Position numbers and translations under genes: made by a program. Source: Trema orientale (lineage: Eukaryota; Streptophyta; Magnoliopsida; Rosales; Cannabaceae). From it: a DNA stretch of 64,000 bases. Shown one piece after another: positions 46,915 to 58,326 of the stretch. A model generated the notes under the pieces. It did not search any database. It saw nothing but the letters and a program-made list of their open reading frames with translations, and was not told where the DNA came from. The number at the start of each line of letters is the position of its first letter. Position 1 is the stretch's first letter. The stretch lies in assembly GCA_002914845.1 (NCBI GenBank), contig JXTC01000153.1, forward strand, positions 529,664-593,663, in the 5' to 3' direction.

Positions 46915-47557
46915 ATAACTATAAATTCATCCTCTAAAGAGTACACACAAATCAACCAAACTAACGAATGAACAGGGAAATATCAACTCACTTAAAGGCC
47001 ATGTTTGGAAACCAGATTTTGAGAGGGAAAAAAAAATATTGAAAGGAAAAGGAAAGGAAAAAAACGAGGAGGAAAAAAAAAGTACAATTTTTCTCATTTT
47101 TGGAAGTGAAGGAATATATAAAAAAAAAAAAAAAATGACTTTCCTACTTAATTTTTTTTCCTCCTATTTAGTAACTGGAGAAATTTTTTTTTCCTCTTGA
47201 CTTATCTCTCCTAATTTTCTCTCTCGTCCAAAATCACTCATAATTAACTTTCTCCTAGATTTCTATCTTTCATTTTCTACCATAGCTCTCTCTTTTCCAT
47301 CTTTTCGTCGCTTTCTCTAATCCACTCTCTCTCCATTCTATCTTTTCAACCTGTCATTTTTACAATATATAGCATATTACCATCTCGTAGGTAATGGGAT
47401 AATTCAATTTTTTATTAGTAAAAATAATTTTAAAAAAGTCAAAAATTCATTATAAAAAAAAAATCAATAAAGTTTGATAAGTCGTTGCTACAAATTCATT
47501 CACTATCTAAATCACATTCAGTCTACATACCAGCAGCTATTGGTTCCCTCAAATTTC

Positions 47558-48566
47558 TCATTCTCTACACTCTTGAGTAAGACTTGATGCTTTAGATTCT
47601 TGAGTTTGACTTTGCAAATCTACATCATTTGGTGTTGATATTGAAACATTATTGAGCTCATCATCAACCTTTGCAATTAGTCTTTCATTGTAATCAACAC
47701 CCATGAGATAGTTGTATAAGATGCATCCTACAAGTACAATATCAGCTAGTGTATCGATTGAATACTATGGCTCTGTGCCGCTACCTAGTATTGGAAACCT
47801 CTTTTTTAAAACACTAAATTCTCTCTCAATTAAATTCTGCAATGAAGCATGTTGAAGGTCAAATAACTCTTTAGCATTTTGAGGTCGAAAAATACTGTAC
47901 TCTTTCAAATAGTAACATGTACTTCTATATAGAGTAAGAAACCTAGCAATCGATTGGTACCCACCATCAACTAAGTAATTTTTACCTAATTCATGAAAGA
48001 TTAAGAACGATTATTAATAACATAAGAAACATAATGGTACAAAAAGTATTGAAACCATCAAACATATTTATCCTGAGGAACTACTAATCTATCAAGCTCC
48101 CCTTGTCAATGTGTTATTTAAGAATCTCGAATCAGAGACAGATCCTTCCCAACTAGGCAAGACATATGTAAATTTTAAGTCAAAAGAACATGCTGCCAAA
48201 ACATTTTGTATTGGAAAACCTTTACAACCCCTATATCTTTGCATAATATCATTTGGTATTTTGACATAAAAATGTGACCCATAAAGTTCACCAATACAAT
48301 CCTGCAAAACATACAAAGTTTAATAAGACATATGAGTTTATAACTATGATTTATTAAATATAATACGTACAAATTAAGAAAAGTACCTCATAGTATGGCC
48401 AAAACTTAGGATTGTTCATAATTTCTGGATGACATTGTGTTCCATTGGACTGCCTTAAAAGTATATCATGCAATCATGCTATAAGGGTACTTGCATATGA
48501 TGCATACATGACCGCAATAGTTGCAGCTCTCCTTCTCAAATTTTCCATTTCTTCCTGATAATCCAT
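47558..48566 (-). pseudogene. PIF/Harbinger transposase relic
   Basis: Three exon-like parts read on the - strand. 48566-48387 starts MDYQEEMENLRRRAATIAVM, has one in-frame TGA and ends NPKFWPYYE. 48301-48073 starts DCIGELYGSHF and includes QNVLAACSFDLKFTYVLPSW. About 47985-47558 has KNYLVDGGYQSIARF and LIEREFSVLKKRFPI. The family has DGTH where this copy reads YGSH (codon at 48281-48283), so the first catalytic Asp is lost; the second Asp (SVSDSRF) and the final Glu remain. A frame break precedes the second intron, whose donor reads GA instead of GT. Confidence 0.78.
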
Positions 48567-50559
48567 TTACAACATAAAATTTTTCCATTTGCTAAGATGA
48601 CGATTAGAAAACCACTCAAGAGAAAAGTCATATAATCAGTGTTTGTACATAATATATATAACAGTTCCTGCTTTTATCACTACATATAAACTTCAGAAAC
48701 TACATATAGAGCTTACATCCATGACAAAAAAAAAGCACATAATGCATCCACAAATAGAATATAGTAAACATCTTACACAATTGCTCTTCTTTTATTTTTT
48801 AGTTTGTTCACAACAAAGAAGAACTTTTTCCCTTGAATTTCAGTATATATATGATTATGTTTATATCAGCCTAAGACTCTTTTACTTGGGTTTTAACCCC
48901 ATATATTGGAGGGGGAGAAGATGAAAAAAGTTTGAGGCACACTTTAATGTTAAAATAATAAGAAAATAACTACCACTAGGACAGGAGAACTTGGGTACCA
49001 CTAGAACAGGGGAAACAAACATCCAACATATCAGTCGACAAACATGCACTTGAATGACTTGCGGTCAAGTATTTGATCAAGAAAATTCCTCAAATGCACT
49101 GATTTATTTAAATATTTTTTCAAATATTCAACAAGTGAAGCAAAAACTTTCAGAATCAAAACAATAGAATAAATAATGGCTTTTTCAGTTATTTATAGGT
49201 CATAAATGATTCATGTTTTTGGACATGATAAGCAACACATAAGCTTTTAAACTAAAATGAGGTCCTGCTCAATCTAGGGCCTCAAAACAGATACATATAA
49301 TCAAGAATGATTTAACTAGTTAATTCATTAATTACAGGGGTGACTGGATGAGCATGAATCCACAAGGGATTAATAAAACCAAAAGTGACTACCAGAGCAG
49401 CAGTCTTTTAAGAAGAGCGCCTATTAAACATGAGCAAACATGATATCCCAATATCTACTAAAGACAAGCCCTAGACACAAGCGCCACAAGTTTGAATCAC
49501 TATCACTCACATATATACTCGCTTCAGAATAATTTTTTTCTTCATTTTTTTTCAATTAAAATTTAAGAAGTACTTCAGCATTGAGGAAAATGACACACTC
49601 AAAGGACCTATTTTGGGGATTTAATGGGTCTTCAACTAAGAACTCAGGCACGATTGCATCAGCAAAGTGGAAAACGTATAATACAAAAACAAGGGAAAAG
49701 CCTTTATCAGAAAATAAAGTAGAATGATCTCTCAAATGTCCTTGATGACAACTATCATGCTGATGGAAATTAGGATGTTTGTGATGAGAATAAAAAGATC
49801 ACTTTCTCTCCCAAGATAAATTGGTTAAAAGTAAAAACTAACAACAATCTGAAAACATGACCAATGCAAACAGAGGAGATAGCAGAATCAAAGACTGAAA
49901 AATCTGATCTAGTCTATTTTTCTGTGATTATTGGTTGAAAGTTGAATTCATACCCAACTTTAGTCAAATTAAAATACTAGTTAATTCTTCAAGCAACACT
50001 ACTTTCCTTGTTTGAAGGTATTCCTTGTTCGAAAAACTGCATTCCTGCCCAATACAACAAAAAGCAAGTAGGATCCTTGCTACTCCTTTGCATATAATGA
50101 ACACAACCTTAATTAAACAGTGTAATAGGCTTTCAAGAACAATAGAATAAGGATTACAGTAATACAAAAAGCCAATTACAGTATTCATACATACATATAG
50201 ACAAGTATAAGCTAAAGAAATTCAAATCAACAGTTGGATTAAGCTAAAGAAACTCAAATCAATACTTGGATAATCAATAACTCGATTAAGCTAAAGAAGC
50301 TCAAATCAAAGCTAAAATGAAAAGTACCTCAGAATCTGATCCTTTGTGGTTTACAGTCCTTGGCCTAGAACCTGTTCAAATCAGAGATGGTTTTGATCAT
50401 GAAAAAAAAAAAAAAAAAGTAGATAAACATCTAGTGCCAAACTGAAAAAATGCTTCAACAGAGGTGAATTTCGAAGTGCTTCAATAGAGACAAAATCTGA
50501 AAATAAGGAAAATAATTTCATGAACTCATACACACAAATCTGAAACAAAGACAAAATTA

Positions 50560-50722
50560 CTTGATTTTGTTCAACCGAAGAAGCTTCTTTCATCAATGGT
50601 GGTGGTGCTGGTGGCCGTTCATCGAGATTTGGAGATACAAAATGACGATCCATAGATGATCTTCTCAATGGATTGTTTGTTGGCCATTGATGAGAGTTTT
50701 GGACGATCTGAAGATCGCTCAA
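50560..50722 (-). pseudogene. Possible 5' exon within the Harbinger element
   Basis: On the - strand the frame includes MDRHFVSPNLDERPPAPPPL and ends EQNQ before a GTAATTTT donor. It lies within the transposon, upstream of the transposase relic and in the same orientation. I do not recognise the sequence. It may be the first exon of the transposase or of the accessory Myb-like protein; no domain supports either. Confidence 0.3.
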
Positions 50723-51127
50723 AATTGGGCACGATTGCTGGTCCGCGTTTTTGGCTAGTGAGAGTACCCTGCGGTCTCATGGATGTGGAGAAGAGAGGGA
50801 GAGAAGATGAGAAGGAAATGGAGAGAAGAAGAGAAGCTTACCTTTCGATGTTAATGGCTGCTTTGATGGCCATGGCTGTAGAACGGAGAGAATAGGGTAA
50901 CAGAGAGTAGAAGAAGATGAATCAGGTTTAGCTCGAGAGTGAGTGAAAACAAATCCGTGATTTTTGGTGTCCCAATCATTCATTATTCTTTGGGAGAATA
51001 GATTTCCTAGTTCTAAATTAAAATTTCAATCCAAATTTTTCTAATTTTTTTCCCTCCCACGTTCTTGGTTCCAAACACCCAAAAAAAAAAGGCAAATCTC
51101 TCCATTTTTTTTTTTTTTTTTCAAACG

Positions 51128-51418
51128 GATCCGTTTGGAACCCGGATTTTAAAAGAAAAAAAATTACAAGTAAAAAAATTATAAAAAAAGAAAGAAGAAA
51201 ATATTTTTTTCAAAATTTTATAGAACATTATTTTCACATTTTTAGTTAAACTAATTAATGTGTTAATATTTTATATATTAAAAAATAACATCAAATCAAA
51301 TTTTTATTTTTTTTTAAAAAAAAATTTATCATTTTTTTGTTTCAATCCAAAGAAGAGGATTTGAAATTCCTTAAAAATTTTTTTTCTTTCTTTCAAAAAA
51401 TTCAAGTTCCAAATGAAG
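51128..51418. mobile_element. MITE related to the Harbinger ends
   Basis: CCGTTTGGAACCCGGATTTT at the left matches the reverse complement of AAAATTCAAGTTCCAAATG at the right, and both resemble the ends of the neighbouring Harbinger element (GTTTGGAAACCAGATTTT). The interior is AT-rich with no coding capacity. This is probably a small non-autonomous relative next to the larger element. Confidence 0.5.
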
Positions 51419-51589
51419 AAACATAGAAGAATTTATTTATTTTTCCAATTTAATCAAAGTGGAGAAAATTTTTTCTTTTAAAACACGTGTAGTATTTGCT
51501 TTTTTTATTTGCCTCAAGTCTTAAAGTAAAATGATTAAATTTTAGGTACACTTTAAATAAATATCTATTTTTCAAATAAGCACTAAAAT

Positions 51590-52423
51590 TGATACGAACT
51601 CCGCCAACTTGTGACGAAACCCGAAATAAGGATGATGCCTAGGACCGTTCTACAATCAGATTCGAATGGAAAACCTCGACTCAACACCTATAAAGAGATG
51701 TGAACCTTGGTATAAAGGAAGACGCCACAATCAAGGATGGAAAACTCGATTGATAAGTCAAGGGATGAACGCCACAGAGAAATCTGATAAGTTCAAATAA
51801 GTTCTCAAAGAACCAAAGAGAAATTACTCTCAATTTTAATCAATTATAATATGATCTTATTGAATGAAAAGTGTACAATTTATAGGCCTTAATCCACGAA
51901 AATTGGCAGCTAAAAATCTCCTAAAAAGCTTCCCAAAACAAGAAAAGGAAACTAAAATATCCTAATTTGAATTCTGAAAATTGAGTTTCTACAATTACCC
52001 TAAAACGAACCTATTTCACGACAAAAAAGGAAAGTATCTTAATAGGCATGCAAGCCTTACAACTCAACAATAAAACTTAATAAATAAATAAGAAAGATAA
52101 TTTATTTAATTGCTACCAACCATTCTCCTTGATGAGTCAAAATAGAGTAAGTTACCCAAATTAGGAAACTAGCTTGTAATTCACGTACCCCTTGAGCAAT
52201 CCTCTTTTAAAAATCTTTTATAGATTATTCTAAAGTTTGAATAATGGAAATCTAACCTTGTGGATCATGTATAACATCATCCTTGGGCCTCCAAGAATTT
52301 ATCTCAATCCAATTGCTTTGAATCAGCCCATTGAGAGACTCCTTGAATTTTTTAACTCGAGCTTTTGTAACCGGCCCAATTGGAACTTGAATTGGCTCAT
52401 TTGTAATCGTTCCTCGATTTGCA
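51590..52423 (-). repeat. 3' LTR of the deleted gypsy element
   Basis: On the - strand it starts TGCAAATCGAGGAACGATTA and ends AGTTCGTATCA. The first about 130 bases continue the polyprotein reading frame (NEPIQVPIGPVTKARVKKF). The polypurine tract GAGGAGGGGAATGA (52424-52437) abuts it. Confidence 0.82.
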
Positions 52424-53281
52424 TCATTCCCCTCCTCTTGAAAAGGATTTATCCTCAAATCATCACATTTGTTTATATCGAATGATGTATGGAAATGTCT
52501 CAATGAACCCCACCCATTGTGCATGCCTCTTATTCATCTTATGCTGATCTTTAAGGTGCTTCAAGGATTCATGATCATTGTGAATCATCAACTTTTTAGA
52601 CCAAATGTAACGTTGCCATGTTTCTACAGCTCGAACCAACGCACACATTTCCTTATCAAAAGTAAGGTAGTTTAAAGCAGCCCCACTTAGCTTCTCTCTG
52701 AAATAAGCAATTGGTCGTCTTTCTTGCATAAGAATTGCGCCAATACTTAAACTTATGCTGGTTGGACTCAGCCATTCTTGAATAGCACGAATCTTTTCTT
52801 CATCCACCTACTTTTGTAGTTCCTTCGTCTCCCTGAGGTTACTCCTATAGGCTGGTTGGTTTGGCATGGTGGCACAGGACACGAAGTCAATTTGATGCTT
52901 AATCCCTCAGATGGTAATCTACTAGGAATTTCCTCGTGAAAAATATCATCAAATTCCTGCAAGAGAGAAACAATAAAACTAGACAACGAAATGTCAAGTC
53001 GGTCAGTATTTAAACATTCTACTGCTCTCTTAATTTCACTCGCTTTTGCGTAGAAATTTATTTTTCTCTCAATGACCGAATCTATAATTACCTTTTCTCT
53101 CTTTTTTTATTCAGCCTCTCTCTCCTTTTCACTCTTTCATTTTTTATCACTCTCTTTTTGCAACCTCACTTGATCTTCATGAACTTCTTTTGGTGTCAAA
53201 GGTACTAGAGTGATTGTCCTTCGATTAAGTATAAACGAGTACTTATTGGTGAAGCCATCATGTTTAACACGCCTATCAAAT
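52424..53281 (-). pseudogene. pol remnant: fused RT start, RNase H and C-terminal tail
   Basis: After the protease the - strand reads GFTNKYSF, a lysine-rich linker, then LLQEFDDIFHEEIPSRLP, the start of the reverse transcriptase. This jumps at a GTGGATGAA word directly to [12 protein letters not shown], which normally follows the reverse transcriptase. A second jump leads to [20 protein letters not shown] of RNase H, ending [14 protein letters not shown] third joins this to DLRINPFQEEGND, the polyprotein tail. The RT active site and the integrase are missing. Confidence 0.75.
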
Positions 53282-54849
53282 TGCTATAGTCGACCTAATA
53301 ACAAGTGTCCAGTTTGCATTGGAACCACATCGCACAAGACTTCATCTTCATACTTCCCGATATGAAAAGAAACTAACAATTGTTTGTTTACCTTCAGTTT
53401 ACCACTATCGTTCAGCCATTGCAACTTGTAAGGCCGGAGATGTTTCATGGTTGACAACCCTAATTTCTCCACTATAGTAGTGCTAGCAACATTAGTACAA
53501 CTTCCACCATCAATAATCATACTACATACCTTGTTTTGAACATGGCACCTAATATGAAAGATATTTTCTCGTTGTACCTCTTCATCATCTTTGGCTTGCG
53601 CACTTAGAGCTCTCCTTGCCACTAATAAATCTCCTTGGGCCGGGTATTCCTCTTTATCGGCATCTTCCAATGGTGGCATAGAGTTAGTGTCATCTTCATC
53701 TTCGGTCTCGATCTCACCATCATCTCTTAACACCATAACTCTTTTGTTTGGACATTGACTAGCTATGTGACCCCTGCCTTGGCATTTAAAATATTTGATA
53801 TCACGATTCCTAGAAGTAGAAGAATCGGATTTACCTTTATTTCCATGGCTAGTCACCTCTTGCTTTTGCTCAGTTTTTGGCTTCGTCGTTGGTTGCCTCT
53901 CATCCTTCTTCCACTGATTCGATTTCCAAGCGGATGTACTTGGATTTTGGCTTGGACGTGTGCTGCTGCCCCTCCTCTTAAGTTGGTTCTCAATTTTTAT
54001 TGCCATGTGTACCATATCCTCTAACTCCACGTAATGTTGCAGTTCCACCACGTTAGCAATTTCTCGATTCAAACCAACTAAGAATCTGGACATTGTAGCC
54101 TCCCGGTCCTCCTCTACATTCGCTCGAATCATTGCAACCTCCATCCCCTTATAATATTCCTCTATACTTCGGTTGCCTTGTCTAAGACTTTGCAACTTGT
54201 TATACAACTCCCGGTAGTAGTAGCTTGGAATAAACCGTTTTCTCATCACAGTTTTCATCTCCTCCCACGTCTCTATTGGACGCTCTCTATTTCTTCTCCT
54301 ATTCATCACTAATTGATCCCACCAAACAATAACATAGTCAGAAAATTCAATGGCAGCTAGCTTTACCTTCTTATTCTCAGAGTAGTTGTGGCAATCGAAT
54401 ACCAGTTCTACCTTCTTCTCCCACTCAAGGTAAGCTTTTGGATCGTTTTTGCCTTGAAATGACGGAATCTTCATCTTAATGCTACCCAAAGAATTATCTT
54501 CCCGATTCCTAGCTCCTCTAAACTGTCCACCGTGTCTCCTATTGCCAACAATCGAATCTCTATCATCTTCATCACCAAAAGTGTCTCCATAATACTCTTC
54601 ATCTTCAACCCTCACTTCTCTAGGTTGAAATCTCTCTCTAGGCTGGAGTCTCTCTCTTCTATGCATATTAGGAGCAATTTGTGGCTGCCCCATACGTGCA
54701 TTCTCTATTCTGTCCATCTGCTCATGGACTTACTCCATCTCCGCTCTCATCGCTCTTTTCATCTCGCTAACTAAGGCTTCCATGAGAAGCTTCGAATCTC
54801 CCACTCCCGATGTTTTTCCAGAGGTGTTTTTATCCTTGTTGTCTGACAT
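53282..54849 (-). pseudogene. gag-protease of the deleted gypsy element
   Basis: The likely start is the ATG at 54849 (MSDNKDKNTSGKTSG); codon 40 is TAA (54730-54732), and the frame is then open from 54729 to the stop. Features include a gag core (GKNDPKAYLEWEKKVELVFD, WWDQLV, FIPSYYYRELYNKLQSLRQG), a CCHC knuckle (CQGRGHIASQC) and the protease signature MIIDGGSCTNVAS. The frame ends HLLLGRL-stop where the family has LLLGRPWQ. Apart from two nonsense codons and one missense change it is well preserved. The three differences are all C-to-T or G-to-A transitions. Confidence 0.85.
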
Positions 54850-55751
54850 GTTTGCTGCAAAACAAAGTTAGTAAAAGAAAGGACCTCACACTCTCTCTCA
54901 CGTGTTTCACTCGAATAATGAATCACTTAATTTCACTCGTATTTCACTCTTTATCAGATTGGATTTTACCCTCTTATGTGCTCACCACTCTTGCCTTTTT
55001 TCACTCGTAATTCCTCTATAGGTTCTTATCAAACTAATTCAAACAACTAGCAGAATTTCTTAGCAACAACCCACACCAAAACTCACCAACCAGATTAGGA
55101 TTTAAAGTAATAATCTGGAATAACAGTTTCTGGAAATAGACAATTCAAGAAAAAAGAAGACCCTAGGTTCAAAGTTGTAGACAAAACTTTGAAGGAATAC
55201 ACGAAACAAAGAAACAAGGGAAAAACGCACACAAAATTTTGAAGGCTCGGAAAGTGATGAAAATGATAGATTTTGGGCTCGAAATTTGGGGTGAACAAAA
55301 TGTAGTTGGTTCACAGTTGTAGGGCTCGAAATAAGCTTCGATTTAATATATAATATGTGTCGTTTCGATAACTGGATCAAAAGTTACGGCTGTTTTACTG
55401 AAGTATACTCAAAACCTTCTAATTCGGCTAGAAATTTCTTGATTTCTTCTCTCTCTTTTTTTTAAATTTTATTTAAGGATTCTCTCTCTCTCTTTTTTTT
55501 TTTAATTGAGAACCCAAATAATTACTGAAAATACAAAGATGAATTGAAAGACATAAAGAACAGATTCGGATTCAAAAGCAAACAAAGAATCTGAATTGGC
55601 TACGACTAGAATAGATCAATTCGGTTACTCTTTTTTTTTTTGAACGATTTAAATAAAACAAAGAAGAAAGAAATAAGGGCTGGTACGACTAAGAGAAAAA
55701 AAATAAAGGATAGAATAAACCTGAGACTAGAATCCGGCGCTTGATACCAAA

Positions 55752-56575
55752 TGATACGAACTCCGTCAACCTGTGACGAAACCAGAAACAATGATGATGC
55801 TTAGGACCGTTCTACAATCAGATTCGAATGGAAAACCTCGACCCAACACCTATAAAGAGACGTGAACCTTGGTATAAAGGAAGACGCCACAATCAAAGAT
55901 GGAAAACTTGATTGATAAGTCAAGGGATGAATGCCACAGAGAAATCTGATAAGTTCGAATAAGTTCTCAAAGAATCAAAGAGAAATTGCTCTCAATTTTA
56001 ATCAATTGTAATCTGATCTTATTGAATGAAAAGTGTACAATTTATAGGCCTTAAGCCACGAAAATTGGCAGCTAAAAGTCTCCTAAAAAGCTTCCCAAAA
56101 CAAGAAAAGGAAACTAAAATATCCTAATTTGAATTCTGAAAGTTGAATTCCTACAATTACCCTAAAACGAACATACTTCACGACAAAAAAGGAAAGTATC
56201 TTAATAGGCATGCAAGTCTTACAACTCAATAATAAAACTTAATAAATAAATAAGAAAGACAATTTATTTAATTGCTACAGCCATTCTTCTTGGTGAGTCA
56301 AAATCGAGTAAGTTATCCAAATTAGGAAACTAGCTTGTAATTCACGTACCCCTTGAGCAATTCTCTCTTTTCTAGATTATTCTAAAGCTTGAATAATGAA
56401 AATCCAACCTTGTGGATCATGTATAACATCATCCTTGGGCCTCCAAGAATTTATCTCAGTCCAATTGCTTTGAATCAGCCCATTGAGAGACTCATTGAAT
56501 CTTTTAACTCGAGCTCTTATAACCGGCCTAATTGGAACTTGAATTGGCTCATTTGTAACCGTTCCTCGATTTACA
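55752..56575 (-). repeat. 5' LTR of the deleted gypsy element
   Basis: This repeat parallels 51590-52423. Immediately inside it, on the - strand, TTTGGTATCAAGCGCC follows the LTR end after a base or two; TGGTATCA is the start of the initiator-tRNA-Met primer binding site used by many plant gypsy elements. The outer edge at 56575 is 392 bp before the MAPR start codon. Confidence 0.82.
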
Positions 56576-56967
56576 TAAAAAATGATCAGAATATCAGTAC
56601 ATATACCAAGTACTAGAATAAAATGTGTATATGCCAAATACAAAAAATATACTCATTAGTAAATTAAATTTTTTATACAACTAGATATACTAAATATAAA
56701 AATAGTATATTTAGCTAATCATTTAGCTATTTTTTTTAATAAAAAAAAAAAACACACCCACACACATCAATTCTCCAAAAAGAAAAAAAGTTTTTGGAAT
56801 GAGACTTCTTTAGCGAAAAAAAATATACATACATCATATACTTAAAGAAAGAAAAAAATCCGGTAAAGGCATAAAAGGATAAACGAGGAAAGCCACCAAA
56901 CTCCATATGCAAACCTTGGAAGGTGTACCATACTCTCTGAGATTCTGAGTTCCGAAGCGGCAGGCAA

Positions 56968-57270
56968 ATGGAGCTGACAGCCCAAGAACTGATCCAATAC
57001 AACGGCACAGACCCGTCGAAGCCCATATACGTGGCGGTGAAGGGTCGCATCTTCGACGTGACTGACGGCAAGTCGTTCTACGGCCCTGGTGGTCCCTACT
57101 CCATGTTCGCCGGTAAGGACGCGAGTCGAGCTCTTGCCAAGATGAGCAAGAACCTCGAAGACGTCTCGCCCTCCATCGATGACCTCTCCGAGAAGGAGAT
57201 CGGCGTTCTCAACGACTGGGAGAAGAAGTTCGAAGCTAAGTACCCTGTTATTGGTCGTGTTGCTTCTTAA
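56968..57270 (+). CDS. MAPR2: MAPR cytochrome-b5-like (steroid/haem-binding) protein, 100 aa
   Basis: A single-exon gene begins MELTAQELIQYNGTD and ends YPVIGRVAS. It is a member of the membrane-associated progesterone receptor (MAPR) family with one cytochrome-b5-like domain and no transmembrane segment, like the small soluble plant members of exactly 100 residues. Visible family motifs are PIYVAVKGRIFDVT (residues 19-32), SFYGPGGPYSMFAGKDASRA (36-55) and LNDWEKKFEAKYPV. Y38 and Y44 correspond to haem-contact tyrosines in animal PGRMC1, and the b5 haem-ligand histidines are absent, as usual for MAPRs. GCATAAAAGG about 97 bp upstream is a possible TATA box. The gypsy 5' LTR lies about 390 bp upstream, so the promoter must be short or include the LTR. 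Confidence 0.93.
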   Translation: MELTAQELIQYNGTDPSKPIYVAVKGRIFDVTDGKSFYGPGGPYSMFAGKDASRALAKMSKNLEDVSPSIDDLSEKEIGVLNDWEKKFEAKYPVIGRVAS

Positions 57271-58272
57271 AATATTTCCATAATAATTCCCCCCTCCCCA
57301 CCCACCTAATAATATTATATAATTACGTATTGAATGTTCCTGTAATTATGTCCCGGGAATTGAATGGTTTCTGGGTATCTGTAATCTTTATAGATGTATC
57401 TAAATCTGATATTGGATCTTGCTTATGTTTGTGTATGAATAATGGGTTTTTTTTGTTATTAATAAATGGATGTGGTGGGTTAGTATCGTTATTGTTACTG
57501 TTATGTAAGTGAAAAATCGTAGATGTGATAGGATTTTTTTTTTTTTTTCCTTCTCTTGTATAAGAGTTAGATTTGCATTGATTTTGACTATAATGTCTGG
57601 TTTTGGGTCTTCGAAAGATACCTTTGTGCTCTAACTAGCCATATTCAGTTAGTGTTTGATCCAGGGATTCTTCACTAATCTGTACAACTAAACTGGGGGC
57701 ATGTTTTGATATCAGTAAAAGAGTTTGGTTTCCATTGATTTTGACTATATTGTGTGGTTCGAGTCTTGTAAAGATATCTTATCCTAAAACCAGCAGTATT
57801 CAGAATCAAAACCTTCCTCTTGGATTAGTCAGAACTTTCCTCAAACTAGATATACTTCGTTAGTGCTTGATCTTGAAATTCATGGTGGCAATGAGTAAAA
57901 TTTTAACGTGTCTTCTCTCTTGACTCATCATTGTGGCATCATCTTCATTATGGATTATGAGTAAGTTAACCTGAAGGACTTAATCATGTTTATTCTGGAT
58001 TATGAGTAAGTTAAGCTTCCCATAGTTCTAGTCATAAATTAAAAGAATGTAGAAGATAGCCTCTCCTTTTGTTCTTGGTTGCTTGTCTCTGCTATATTTT
58101 TTTTTCCCCTTGAGACTGCATCAATTGATCATAGTTCTTGCGTCGGTTTATTTCTAGCGATGGATATATGATGTCTTCTCGGGTTTTAACTTCGTTGAAG
58201 AAACTGGCCTATAAAATTTCCTCCAGGGTGTGGTTGTGGTTGTTGCATTTGTATTTAGAAACGAATTTGGAG

Positions 58273-58326
58273 AACCCGTTCATACTTTTTTTTTTTTTTT
58301 TGTTGACGAAAAACCCGTTCATACTT
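58273..58326 (-). mobile_element. Poly(T) micro-insertion with perfect direct repeats
   Basis: AACCCGTTCATACTT occurs at 58273-58287 and 58312-58326 without a mismatch. Between them are a T16 run and GTTGACGAAA. The perfect 15-bp repeat fits the TSD of a target-primed retroposon reduced to its tail. Confidence 0.6.

Larger units (their letters stand above)
46997..51080 (-). mobile_element. PIF/Harbinger DNA transposon, decayed
   Basis: The left end GGCCATGTTTGGAAACCAG, followed later by AGGGAAAAAAA, pairs with the inverted right end GGGTGTTTGGAACCAAG, followed by AGGGAAAAAAAT. The interior contains a - strand DDE_Tnp_4 transposase relic (47558-48566) and a possible upstream exon (50560-50722). 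A TSD of TTA/TAA type is not clear at the right edge, which runs into poly(A). It begins 82 bp after the Tat-type 3' LTR. Confidence 0.75.
51590..56575 (-). mobile_element. Ty3/gypsy retrotransposon with internal deletions
   Basis: Direct repeats 51590-52423 and 55752-56575 (about 94% identical by eye) enclose an interior on the - strand: leader, gag-protease, and a pol region that lacks most of the reverse transcriptase and the whole integrase. A polypurine tract precedes the 3' LTR and a TGGTATCA primer site follows the 5' LTR. TAAAA at 51584-51588 and 56576-56580 is a candidate TSD, one base off at the left. The element cannot move by itself. Its 5' LTR lies about 390 bp upstream of the MAPR gene in divergent orientation. 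Confidence 0.87.
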
